This document shows, piece after piece, positions 44,149-52,089 of a stretch of DNA of 64,000 nt (positions are counted from its first letter, which is position 1; every line of letters starts with the position of its first letter). The notes beneath the pieces are model-generated. The model did not search any database and was not told the DNA's origin. It saw only the letters and a list, made by a program, of their open reading frames with translations. The DNA is from an uncultured Parvularculaceae bacterium (GTDB lineage Bacteria > Pseudomonadota > Alphaproteobacteria > Caulobacterales > Parvularculaceae): NCBI GenBank assembly GCA_947259375.1, contig CAMYLZ010000032.1, positions 7,501-71,500 on the forward strand, written 5' to 3'. Made by a program: the position numbers and the translations under genes.

Positions 44149-44172
44149 ATGCTCATGACCTCGCCCCGTCAA
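44144..44172 (-). promoter_or_regulatory. Candidate promoter of the carboxylase operon
   Basis: Minus strand TTGACG (44167-44172, five of six to consensus), 17-base spacer, and TAAAAC (44144-44149, four of six). The -10 box is inside the right arm of the palindrome, so a bound repressor would block it. On the plus strand TTGACA at 44120-44125 could serve the regulator gene, but its -10 is not clear. Confidence 0.5.
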
Positions 44173-44784
44173 GACAAAAGCACAGCCGCCCCCGCCGGCA
44201 AGCGGGAGGAAAAGTCCGCCGCCATGCGCCGGCGCATTTGCGAAGCGGCGACGGAATGCTTTGCGGCACGCGGCTATCATCGCAGCTCGATCAAACAGGT
44301 GGTGGATGCGGCGGGCGTCAGCCTCGGCGCCTTGCAACATCATTTTCCGTCCAAGGACGACCTTGTCGAGGCGACGGCGACGCATCTGCTCGGCCGCTCC
44401 GTCAAATGGTTCCAGCGCGCGAAACTGAACATTGCGCAGGACAAAAACGCCTTTGGCGACATGATCCGGCAGTCATGGCGCGAGCAGTTCACGACCGACG
44501 AATATGCGGCGCTGCTTGAAATTCTCGTCGCTGCCCGAACCGACGAAGATTTACGCGCCCGCGTCGCGCCGCGGCTGGATGACTGGCGACGCGCCATTGA
44601 GGCTGAATTGCGCGATCTTGTGCCCGGCGGCGATGACGGCGCCGGCGAGCTTGAGGCCGTGCTCACCATCGGCCGGTGCATGATGACGGGCTTGCTCGTT
44701 CATGACGGCCTCATCGGCGATGCAGGCCATATGCGCAAAGTCATTGACGCATGGGTCCGCCTCGCCACAGGGTCCGGGCGCTAA
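44149..44784 (+). CDS. TetR/AcrR-family transcriptional regulator
   Basis: Dimeric DNA-binding repressor, up to 211 residues, divergent from the carboxylase operon. The HTH is within residues about 28-75 (CFAARGYHRSSIKQVV, then GVSLGALQHHFPSKDDLVE). The rest is the ligand-binding helical domain. The start is uncertain: ATG at 44149 and 44155 abut the operator with no ribosome site, suggesting a leaderless message, while ATG at 44224 has GGGAGG 14 bases upstream but would trim the N-terminus to the first helix. Probable autorepressor and regulator of the carboxylase operon; the ligand is unknown, likely an acyl-CoA. Confidence 0.88.
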   Translation: MLMTSPRQDKSTAAPAGKREEKSAAMRRRICEAATECFAARGYHRSSIKQVVDAAGVSLGALQHHFPSKDDLVEATATHLLGRSVKWFQRAKLNIAQDKNAFGDMIRQSWREQFTTDEYAALLEILVAARTDEDLRARVAPRLDDWRRAIEAELRDLVPGGDDGAGELEAVLTIGRCMMTGLLVHDGLIGDAGHMRKVIDAWVRLATGSGR

Positions 44785-44807
44785 TGTATTCTTGCGTGGA
44801 GCCGGAA

Positions 44808-45236
44808 ATGACAGACGCCGCTGAAGAGATCGCCAAAGCCCTGAGCAAGGTTGGCGACGGTTTTTTGCCCGGACTGATCGGGATTGAATTCACCGGCGGC
44901 GGGGACGGCTGGACCGAGGCCGAACTCGCCATACGGCCGGAACTGATGGCGCCCAACGGCTTTCTGCATGCGGGCACTGTCGTGACGCTGGCGGATACGG
45001 CCTGCGGCTATGGTTGCGTGCGCGCTTTGCCCGAAGGCGCGCAAGGCTTCACAACCATTGAGCTTAAATCAAACTTTCTCGGCACTGCGCGCGAAGGCGT
45101 TATCACCTGCCGCGCCGATGCCGTCCATCTCGGCCGCACGACGCAGCTCTGGGACGCAACGGTGAAACGTCGCGACACCGGCAAGACCATCGCCCTGTTC
45201 CGCTGCACGCAAATGGTGCTGTGGCCGAAAGGCTGA
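44808..45236 (+). CDS. PaaI-type hotdog thioesterase
   Basis: 142-residue hotdog protein with LHAGTVVTLADTACGYGC as catalytic helix. GGAG six bases upstream supports the ATG at 44808. An in-frame ATG at 44784 overlaps the regulator's TAA and would add eight residues. In either case it is cotranscribed with the TetR gene. It may hydrolyse an acyl-CoA related to the carboxylase pathway; that is inference from position only. Confidence 0.87.
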   Translation: MTDAAEEIAKALSKVGDGFLPGLIGIEFTGGGDGWTEAELAIRPELMAPNGFLHAGTVVTLADTACGYGCVRALPEGAQGFTTIELKSNFLGTAREGVITCRADAVHLGRTTQLWDATVKRRDTGKTIALFRCTQMVLWPKG

Positions 45237-45238
45237 GG

Positions 45239-45844
45239 TTATTTTTCAATCGCCCGCTGATACGCCGCCCGCGCTGTCAGCCGCGTCCACCACTTCTCCA
45301 CATTCGGCGTCATCGCTTCCTTGATGCCGAGCGTATCGGCGAAATAGAGCGCATAGCCGACGCAGATATCCGCCATGGTGAAGCGGTCCGCACAGAGATA
45401 GTTCCGCCCATCAAGCCCCGCCTCCACGGACCGCCATCGGCCGAGAAACCACTTCTTGTAATCCTCGACCACCTGCGGCTGGCGGCGCTCTTCGGGCTCC
45501 AGCGCCGAGTAGCGAAACACCAGCGTTTGCGGAAACAGCAAGGTCGCATCCGAGCGGTGCAGCCAATTGAGATAGAGGCCGTAATCCGCCTCTTCTGGCG
45601 TCACGGCGAGCGGCGTCGGCCCATATTTGACGCCGAGATATTCGCAAATGCCCGCGCTTTCGGTCATTTTGACCGCGCCATCGACAAGGCACGGCACGGT
45701 GCCGAGCGGGTTCACCTCCTTATAGGACTTGTCAAAGACCCGCGGCGGGAATTTCAGCGTTTCAAGCGCATAGTCGAGCCCCATTTCCTCAAGCGCCCAG
45801 ACGCAGCGCAATGAACGCGCACCCTGACAATGATAGAGTTTCAT
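45239..45844 (-). CDS. Glutathione S-transferase family protein
   Basis: Soluble 201-residue GST with an N-terminal thioredoxin-like domain (MKLYHCQGARSLRCVWALEE; NPLGTVPCLVDG; TESAGICEYL) and a C-terminal helical domain. The first motif lacks the SSCxxRVR signature of zeta-class maleylacetoacetate isomerase, so it is unlikely to be the missing step of the homogentisate route. It converges with the thioesterase, two bases apart. Confidence 0.88.
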   Translation of the reverse strand: MKLYHCQGARSLRCVWALEEMGLDYALETLKFPPRVFDKSYKEVNPLGTVPCLVDGAVKMTESAGICEYLGVKYGPTPLAVTPEEADYGLYLNWLHRSDATLLFPQTLVFRYSALEPEERRQPQVVEDYKKWFLGRWRSVEAGLDGRNYLCADRFTMADICVGYALYFADTLGIKEAMTPNVEKWWTRLTARAAYQRAIEK

Positions 45845-45853
45845 CGTTTAACC

Positions 45854-45913
45854 CGCTCTCCCCCGCGAAAGCGGGCGTCCAGAATTCATGGTTCCCCGCC
45901 TGCGCGGAGATGA
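45854..45913. repeat. Intergenic inverted repeat, REP/BIME-like copy
   Basis: Left half CGCTCTCCCCCGCGAAAGCG and right half ending GCGCGGAGATGA are arranged as in the 38.4 kb copy, sharing the CCCGCGnAnGCGGGnnTCCA core. The arms pair less well. It lies in the gap between the GST gene and an acyl-CoA dehydrogenase. Confidence 0.6.
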
Positions 45914-46013
45914 TCGGAGGATAGGTTCGGGCCGGAGTCGAGATCAAGCCCACAGCGATTTCGCAACTGTCATCCGTTCTTGACCGCCGACAATTTGCGC
46001 AGGACTCTGAGGC

Positions 46014-47189
46014 ATGACCGAGCCTCTTTCCTTTGACGCGACCCGCCTGCCCTCGCCGCATCTCAATGACAGCCATGAAGCCTGGCGCGCAACGGTGCGC
46101 GCTTTTGTCGAACGCGAAATCATGCCTCATGTGAATGCGTGGGACGAGGAAGCCGCCTTTCCCCGCGCGCTGCATAACAAGGCCGCCGCGGCGGGCCTCA
46201 TCGGCGCCGGCTATCCGGAGGAATATGGCGGCGTCGAGGACGGCGTCGATATTTTTCACGCGGTAATCGGTTCGGAAGAACTCGCCCGCGCCGGCGCAGG
46301 CGGCCTCGTGGCCGGGCTGATGACCCACGCCATCGGCCTGCCGCCGGTTATTGCTCTTGGCTCGGATGAATTAAAACGCCGCATCGCGCCGCAAGTGCTT
46401 TCCGGCGACAAGCTGATCGCGCTATGCGTCACCGAACCATCCGGCGGATCGGATGTCGCCAATCTCAAAACCAAAGCCGTTCGCAAGGGTGACGACTATA
46501 TCGTCAATGGCGAGAAGACCTTTATCACCACCGGCTGCCGCGCCGATTATCTCACGGTGGCGGTGCGCACCGGCGGCGACGGCGCCGGCGGGCTTTCATT
46601 CCTGCTGATCGAGGCGGACCGGCCGGGGATCACGCGCACGCCGCTCAAGAAAATGGGCTGGTGGATGTCGGATACCGCCTCCATCCATTTCGACGATGTC
46701 GCCGTGCCGACGGAAAACCTCATCGGCGAAGAAAATGCGGGCTTTGCCGGCATCGTCGCCAATTTCAATATGGAACGGCTGTCGATGGCGGCGCAGGCGA
46801 TCGCCTTCGCCCGCGTATGCATCGAGGATGCGGCGGCCTGGGCGCGAGAGCGCCAGACCTTCGGCAAGCCCTTGTCGAAACACCAGGTCATCCGGCACAA
46901 ATTCGCGGAGATGGCGCGCCGGGTGCACGCGGCCAGCGCGCTTCTCGATAATTGCGCCTGGCGGGTCGAAAACGGCGCCTCGCCGATCGCCGAATTGTCG
47001 CTTTTGAAGGTCGAGGCGACCCGCGCCATGGAATTTTGCGCCCGGGAAGCGATGCAAATATTAGGCGGCGCCGGTTTCATGCGCGGCTGCCGCGTCGAGC
47101 GCATTTACAGAGAGGTGCGCGTCATGGCGATCGGCGGCGGATCGGAAGAGATCATGAACGATCTCGCCGCGCGCCAGCTTGGCCTTTAG
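46014..47189 (+). CDS. Acyl-CoA dehydrogenase
   Basis: 391-residue FAD enzyme for alpha-beta oxidation of acyl-CoAs. Motifs are LCVTEPSGGSDVAN (138-151) and a C-terminal ILGGAGFMRGCRVERIYREVRV. Glu254 in FNMERLSMAA is at the isovaleryl/long-chain-type catalytic position, and the alternative site is glycine (IGGGSEE). It is monocistronic, preceded by a REP-like repeat. It is clearly distinct from the dehydrogenase in the carboxylase operon. Substrate unknown. Confidence 0.92.
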   Translation: MTEPLSFDATRLPSPHLNDSHEAWRATVRAFVEREIMPHVNAWDEEAAFPRALHNKAAAAGLIGAGYPEEYGGVEDGVDIFHAVIGSEELARAGAGGLVAGLMTHAIGLPPVIALGSDELKRRIAPQVLSGDKLIALCVTEPSGGSDVANLKTKAVRKGDDYIVNGEKTFITTGCRADYLTVAVRTGGDGAGGLSFLLIEADRPGITRTPLKKMGWWMSDTASIHFDDVAVPTENLIGEENAGFAGIVANFNMERLSMAAQAIAFARVCIEDAAAWARERQTFGKPLSKHQVIRHKFAEMARRVHAASALLDNCAWRVENGASPIAELSLLKVEATRAMEFCAREAMQILGGAGFMRGCRVERIYREVRVMAIGGGSEEIMNDLAARQLGL

Positions 47190-47199
47190 CCCGCACGCT

Positions 47200-47220
47200 C
47201 CCGTCGCCCGCAGCGGCGGG
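47200..47220 (+). terminator. Possible hairpin terminator after the acyl-CoA dehydrogenase
   Basis: CCCGTCGC and GCGGCGGG form an eight-base-pair stem (one T-G pair) with a five-base loop, eleven bases after the stop. It is not followed by a T-run, so efficiency as an intrinsic terminator is doubtful. Confidence 0.35.
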
Positions 47221-47261
47221 AATTCGACATTCCATCGCGTCGCCTCAAACAGGATGCGCGA

Positions 47262-47984
47262 TTACAAACGCAACTTCCTGCGCCGAGAGGCGAACGCCAA
47301 TCCAGAAATGCCGGCGACAAACAACCATACGGCGGCAGGCAACGGGATCGGCGTGAAGTTGACGCCGATAATCGCCGCGATATCGGATGAGCCGATAGGC
47401 GTGTTTTCATCGTCGCGTTGCGTCTGGATGTAGATCGGATCGCTGATAATGGCGCCCATGGCGATATCTAGCGGCAGGTCTGAAAAATCAAAACCCCACA
47501 CCGTATATTCATCGCCATCAACCTCCACCACGCCAAGTTGCGTGCCAAGAAGCTCCGCCCCGTTGAGGATTAGCGTAACGCCGGGCGAATCGTCCTGGTC
47601 GAAAGTCTCGAAGATGATCATGTCGACGCCCGGACCATTGACCAACGGTCCTTCATCAAAGAACGCCGCGATTACATCAGGGTCCTGAGTAACCGTATTA
47701 TTCTCGTCAAGCTCGACCGACTCGGTGAGATCGAACCCGACCACTTCGAGCGCACGGCACTCAACGCCGGTGGCGCCGACCGTCGATGACGGATCCGTCG
47801 GGTCAATGCACGCCTCCCGCCGATTTGCCGGTAGGCCGGCGAAAACGCCGCCCTGCGCCCACAACACTGTCGACGCAGCATTATCCGTATCAAAACTAAC
47901 ACCGCCCACGGTCATCGGCGCGGCATGCGCGCTGGCCGCCAGGCCAAAACAGACTCCTACTATTGAAATGACAAGCGCTTTCAT
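47262..47984 (-). CDS. VPLPA-CTERM sorting-domain exported protein
   Basis: 240-residue secreted protein. A signal peptide (about 1-22, cut near AHA-AP) and the C-terminal tripartite signal IPLPAAVWLFVAGISGLAFA followed by RRRKLRL are visible. This is the VPLPA variant of the PEP-CTERM exosortase signal. The mature part is rich in Asp, Val and Gly, with two cysteines (about residues 59 and 76) that could form a disulfide, and is probably beta-rich. No exosortase or exopolysaccharide gene is in the window. Function unknown. The coding sequence is less GC-rich than its neighbours. Confidence 0.85.
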   Translation of the reverse strand: MKALVISIVGVCFGLAASAHAAPMTVGGVSFDTDNAASTVLWAQGGVFAGLPANRREACIDPTDPSSTVGATGVECRALEVVGFDLTESVELDENNTVTQDPDVIAAFFDEGPLVNGPGVDMIIFETFDQDDSPGVTLILNGAELLGTQLGVVEVDGDEYTVWGFDFSDLPLDIAMGAIISDPIYIQTQRDDENTPIGSSDIAAIIGVNFTPIPLPAAVWLFVAGISGLAFASRRRKLRL

Positions 47985-48430
47985 ATCTTCCCCCTTGAAA
48001 TGCTCCCCATCAATCTATTCCTCCATCGCCAATCGAGAAAGCATCCGGCGCAGCTTTTTATGCAAAAAGGGTCGAAAATCGCTGTCAAAAGGCAGAAGGC
48101 GAAAGTCGGTGAGCGGAAAACTGCACGCGCGCGCTATTTTTCGACCGCAGCTTTAGTCATGCGGTCCGATGCGGCCCGTTTCACGCGCGTGGCGCTTGGC
48201 CGTTAATCGCGCGAATCGGGCCGGCGCAATTCGGTTTTCGATATCTTGTCGGCCGGGTTCCCCGAGGGCGCGGCGCCGATCACCGTTCATAACCAAACCG
48301 GCTTTCACTCAGACTTCGTCCGTTTGTCCCGGCGAGCGGTTTCGCGCGGCGCGCAAACATCACTGCATGGCGCTATTGCCGGCAGCGGCCGCGCGCCTGT
48401 AGCTAGGAAGACAGTCAAGGAGAACCGTTG
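47985..48430. other. 446-base intergenic region, divergent genes
   Basis: No convincing gene. It holds the 5' regions of the VPLPA-CTERM gene (minus) and nitronate monooxygenase (plus). CTTTTT-ATGC-AAAAAG at 48054-48069 is a small perfect palindrome about 70 bases upstream of the VPLPA-CTERM start. A purine-rich stretch at about 48065-48120 stands out. No tRNA, riboswitch or clear promoter recognised. Confidence 0.6.
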
Positions 48431-49393
48431 ATGCCGACCACAAGCGAGATCAAGGCCGCCATGCGCCTGCCCGTCATTGCCGCTCCGATGTTCATCGTCT
48501 CGACCCCGACCTTGGTCATCGCCCAGTGCAAGGCTGGCGTTATCGGTTCCTTTCCGGCGCTGAATGCGCGGCCGGCGGAACTGCTCGATGTGTGGCTGAC
48601 GGAAATCGGCGAAGCGCTGGCGCAGGCGCGGGAAGAAAATCCGGACCAGCCGATCGCGCCTTATGCGGTCAACCAGATCGTACATCGCTCGAATGACCGA
48701 CTGATGCATGATGTCGAAGCCTGCGTGAAGCACAAGGCGCCGATCGTGATTACGTCGCTCGGCGCGCGCGAGGAAGTTTATGAGGCGGTGCATTCCTATG
48801 GCGGGATCGTGCTGCACGATGTCATCAACAACACATTCGCCAAGAAAGCGATCGAGAAAGGGGCCGACGGCCTCATCTGCGTCGCCGCCGGCGCGGGCGG
48901 GCATGCGGGCGTGCAATCGCCATTCGCGCTGGTGCAGGAAATCCGCGAATGGTTTGATGGCCCGCTCGCCCTTTCAGGCTGCATCGCCCGCGGCCAGTCC
49001 GTGCTCGCCGCCGAGGCGATGGGCGCGGATTTCGGTTATGTGGGCTCGGCCTTCATCGCAACCGACGAAGCGAACGCCGATGCCGCCTACAAGCAAGGCA
49101 TTGTCGACGGCCATGCGGACGATATTGTCTACACGAATTATTTCTCCGGCGTGCACGGCAATTATCTCAAACCATCGATCCGCAATGCCGGGCTCGACCC
49201 GGACGCACTGCCCGACGCCGACCCCTCCAAGATGAATTTCAAATCCAGCGGCGAGAACGCCAAGAAAGTCTGGAAAGATATTTGGGGCTGCGGCCAGGGC
49301 ATCGGCGCGGTCAAGGAAGTGACCTCGACGGCGGCCCTCGTCGATCGGCTCGCGGGCGAATATGAGGATGCAAAAGCGAAACTCTGCGGATAG
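48431..49393 (+). CDS. Nitronate monooxygenase family protein
   Basis: FMN-dependent TIM-barrel enzyme that oxidises nitronates; family members also include 2-nitropropane dioxygenase-like enzymes of unknown substrate. 320 residues. It has PVIAAPMFIVS at the N-terminus, the FMN-phosphate motif AAGAGGHAG with the catalytic histidine, and ALSGCIARGQSVLAAEAMGA. AAGGAG eight bases before the ATG at 48431 fixes the start. A TTG immediately upstream is not needed. Confidence 0.88.
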   Translation: MPTTSEIKAAMRLPVIAAPMFIVSTPTLVIAQCKAGVIGSFPALNARPAELLDVWLTEIGEALAQAREENPDQPIAPYAVNQIVHRSNDRLMHDVEACVKHKAPIVITSLGAREEVYEAVHSYGGIVLHDVINNTFAKKAIEKGADGLICVAAGAGGHAGVQSPFALVQEIREWFDGPLALSGCIARGQSVLAAEAMGADFGYVGSAFIATDEANADAAYKQGIVDGHADDIVYTNYFSGVHGNYLKPSIRNAGLDPDALPDADPSKMNFKSSGENAKKVWKDIWGCGQGIGAVKEVTSTAALVDRLAGEYEDAKAKLCG

Positions 49394-49527
49394 CGCGGCG
49401 CGGCGTCCCGCACCTTAAAAAAGTGAAAACCGGCGCCCCTTGCCGCCCCCGCCATTCTGTTGAATGCTGGATTGTTTCGAATCTGAAGATCATCCACACA
49501 ATCAAGGGTACATAAGGGGACCGATTG

Positions 49528-51966
49528 ATGGCGTATTCCGGAAAAGAATTTCGGCGAATTTTTCTCGCAGGCGTCGGACTAGGCGCGCTCAGCCTCACTA
49601 GCGGCGCCAACGCGCAGGATGCGCGCATTGTCCAGCCCGGCGCGCCCGGAGCCGACAGCAAGGAGCTGAGCGCGGAAGAAGCGGTGAAAATCGCCGACAC
49701 CAGCTATTCGCCGGACGACGTCAAATTCATGCAGGACATGATCCCACATCATCATCAGGCGGTGGTGATGGCGAGCCTTGTCAAGGACCGCACCAATATG
49801 CGGGAGATTGTCGATCTTGCAGGCCGCATCGACGCATCGCAAGCCGATGAGATCGCCTTCATGCAGCAATGGCTGCGCGATCGCGGCGAAACCGCGCCCG
49901 AGCCGACCGAACATCACGCGATGCACATGTCGCATGACATGGCCGGCATGGCCTCGCCCGCCCAAATGACCGCCCTCGCCGAAGCCAATGGCGTCGATTT
50001 CGACCGCATATTCCTTGAGCTAATGATCCCGCATCACGAAGGCGCGGTGAAAATGGTCAATCACCTGCTCGGTCAGCCGGGATCGGCCTATGACCCGGTG
50101 CTGTTCGATTTCGTCAATGACATTGTCAACGACCAGACGGCTGAAATCGAACGCATGACCGCCTTGCTGGCGGGCCTTTCCGCAGATCCGCGCGCTGGCC
50201 TCGCCCCCGGCTTTCGCGACGCGGACTCGGCGATAAACAATCTTAAGCTGGTGATGTCGCTGCCGAAACCGGGCGGCTTTTTCGACCCGAACAATCCCGC
50301 CGGCCTGCCGCCGAAAAAGATCAGCGCCGATGACGGCGACGGCCCCGGCCGCGACGATGACGGCCAAAGCAATGAAGGCACAGAATGGGGCGAACGCTCG
50401 CCGCTTTTGAGCTTTTCCAACACCGACATGGCGTTTGCGGGCGACACGATGATCGCCGGCAATTATCACGGCTTCAATATTTACAAGCTCGACGATAATG
50501 GCTCGCCGCAATTGCGCAGCTCCGTCGTCTGCCCCGGCGGGCAAGGCGATGTTTCGGTGGTTGGCGATCTGCTCATCATGTCAGTTGAGCAAACCAGGGG
50601 CCGCATCGATTGCGGGCTTCAGGGCGTCAGCGAGGATGTCAGCGACGAGCGCTTCCGCGGGTTGCGCATTTTCGACATCAGCAATCTCGACCGCCCTGTC
50701 CAGGTCGGTCAGGTGCAGACCTGCCGCGGCTCGCACACCCATTCGGTGGTTTCCGGCCCTGGCCGCGACGGCAAGATCATCGTTTATAATTCAGGCACCG
50801 CCTCGGTGCGCTCGGAAGAAGAACTCGCCGGTTGTGTCGGCGACATCCCCGGCGATGATCGAACCGCCCTATTCCGCATCGACGTCATCGAAATCCCGGT
50901 CGCTGATCCATCAAGAGCACGGATCATTGACAGCCCCGGCGTATTTGCAGATCCGAAAACCGGCCGTCTTGCGGGCCTTTGGACCGGCGGCGATCATGGC
51001 GAAGACACGCAGGAAACGCGCCGCACCGATCAGTGCCATGACATCACGGTGTTCCCCTCGCTGAAACTCGCCGCCGGCGCCTGCTCCGGCAACGGCATCA
51101 TTTTCGACATTTCGAACCCGCGCAAACCCAAACGCATCGACGATGTAACGGATACGGGTTTCGCCTATTGGCACTCCGCGACATTCAACAATGACGGAAC
51201 GAAAGTACTGTTCACGGATGAATGGGGCGGCGGCGGCCGGCCCCGTTGCCGGGCGCAGGATCCGAAAGAATGGGGCGCCGATGCGATTTATGACATCGAA
51301 AACGGAAAGCTGAAATTCAAAAGCTATTTCAAATTGCCCGCGCCGCAGGTCGAGCAGGAAAATTGCGTCGCCCATAACGGCTCTGTCGTGCCGGTTCCCG
51401 GCCGCGATATCTTTGTGCAGGCCTGGTATCAGGGCGGTCTTTCAGTGATCGATTTCACCGACTCGGAGAACCCGGTCGAAATCGCCTATTTCGATCGCGG
51501 CCCCGTGCATGACGAAAAGCTGGTGCTGGGCGGCTACTGGTCTACCTACTGGTATGACGGCAAGATCTACGGCACCGAGATCGTGCGCGGCCTTGATGTG
51601 TTCGCCCTCGAGCCGAGCGAATTCCTGACCGAGAACGAAATCGCCGCGGCCCGTCTCGCCGAACAAGGCGGCGTTTTCAACCCACAGCAGCAATTCCCGG
51701 TCACCTGGCCGGCCGAACCGGTGGTCGCGCGCGCCTATATGGACCAGCTTGCTCGCGCCGGCGTTATGCCGGATGCGCGCGCGGCGGAACTGGACGAGGC
51801 GCTCGATATGGCGGCGGCGCGGCTTGAGGCGAGCGCAAGCGACCGGGCGCTCGGCAAAAAGCTGAATTCCCTGGCCGCCAATCTCGGCAGCGCCGAGGGC
51901 GCGGCAGGGGAACAATCAGCGGCCCTCGCCGACACGCTGAAGGCAATCGCCGCCCGGCTGCGTTAG
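49528..51966 (+). CDS. DUF305 plus LVIVD-type beta-propeller secreted protein
   Basis: 812-residue exported protein. The signal peptide (about 1-30) has a Tat-like F-R-R-I-F-L start. Residues 60-220 hold two DUF305 halves, each with a MIPHH motif (71-75 and 167-171), joined by a Met/His-rich stretch (EHHAMHMSHDMAGM, 129-142). Residues about 285-690 look like an LVIVD/selenium-binding-like propeller, with repeated RIFDISN, IIFDISN and VIDFTDS strands and spaced histidines (SHTHSV, QCHDITV, YWHSATF, AHNGSV). A helical C-terminus follows. Metal binding, probably copper, is inference. AAGGGG precedes the ATG. Confidence 0.85.
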   Translation: MAYSGKEFRRIFLAGVGLGALSLTSGANAQDARIVQPGAPGADSKELSAEEAVKIADTSYSPDDVKFMQDMIPHHHQAVVMASLVKDRTNMREIVDLAGRIDASQADEIAFMQQWLRDRGETAPEPTEHHAMHMSHDMAGMASPAQMTALAEANGVDFDRIFLELMIPHHEGAVKMVNHLLGQPGSAYDPVLFDFVNDIVNDQTAEIERMTALLAGLSADPRAGLAPGFRDADSAINNLKLVMSLPKPGGFFDPNNPAGLPPKKISADDGDGPGRDDDGQSNEGTEWGERSPLLSFSNTDMAFAGDTMIAGNYHGFNIYKLDDNGSPQLRSSVVCPGGQGDVSVVGDLLIMSVEQTRGRIDCGLQGVSEDVSDERFRGLRIFDISNLDRPVQVGQVQTCRGSHTHSVVSGPGRDGKIIVYNSGTASVRSEEELAGCVGDIPGDDRTALFRIDVIEIPVADPSRARIIDSPGVFADPKTGRLAGLWTGGDHGEDTQETRRTDQCHDITVFPSLKLAAGACSGNGIIFDISNPRKPKRIDDVTDTGFAYWHSATFNNDGTKVLFTDEWGGGGRPRCRAQDPKEWGADAIYDIENGKLKFKSYFKLPAPQVEQENCVAHNGSVVPVPGRDIFVQAWYQGGLSVIDFTDSENPVEIAYFDRGPVHDEKLVLGGYWSTYWYDGKIYGTEIVRGLDVFALEPSEFLTENEIAAARLAEQGGVFNPQQQFPVTWPAEPVVARAYMDQLARAGVMPDARAAELDEALDMAAARLEASASDRALGKKLNSLAANLGSAEGAAGEQSAALADTLKAIAARLR

Positions 51967-52089
51967 GCCAGCGCCGGAAAACTTGAACGAAAGAATGCGG
52001 CGCGGACGCCAAAAGGCGTTCCGCGCCGTGTTTCATTCTGTTCGCAAGCGCGGTAGATTTGCGCAAATTTCCAACACCAGGACACATTC

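Noticed and set aside
45239-45844. GST as the missing maleylacetoacetate isomerase
   Set aside because: The N-terminus lacks the SSCxxRVR-type zeta-class motif and it is distant from hmgA.
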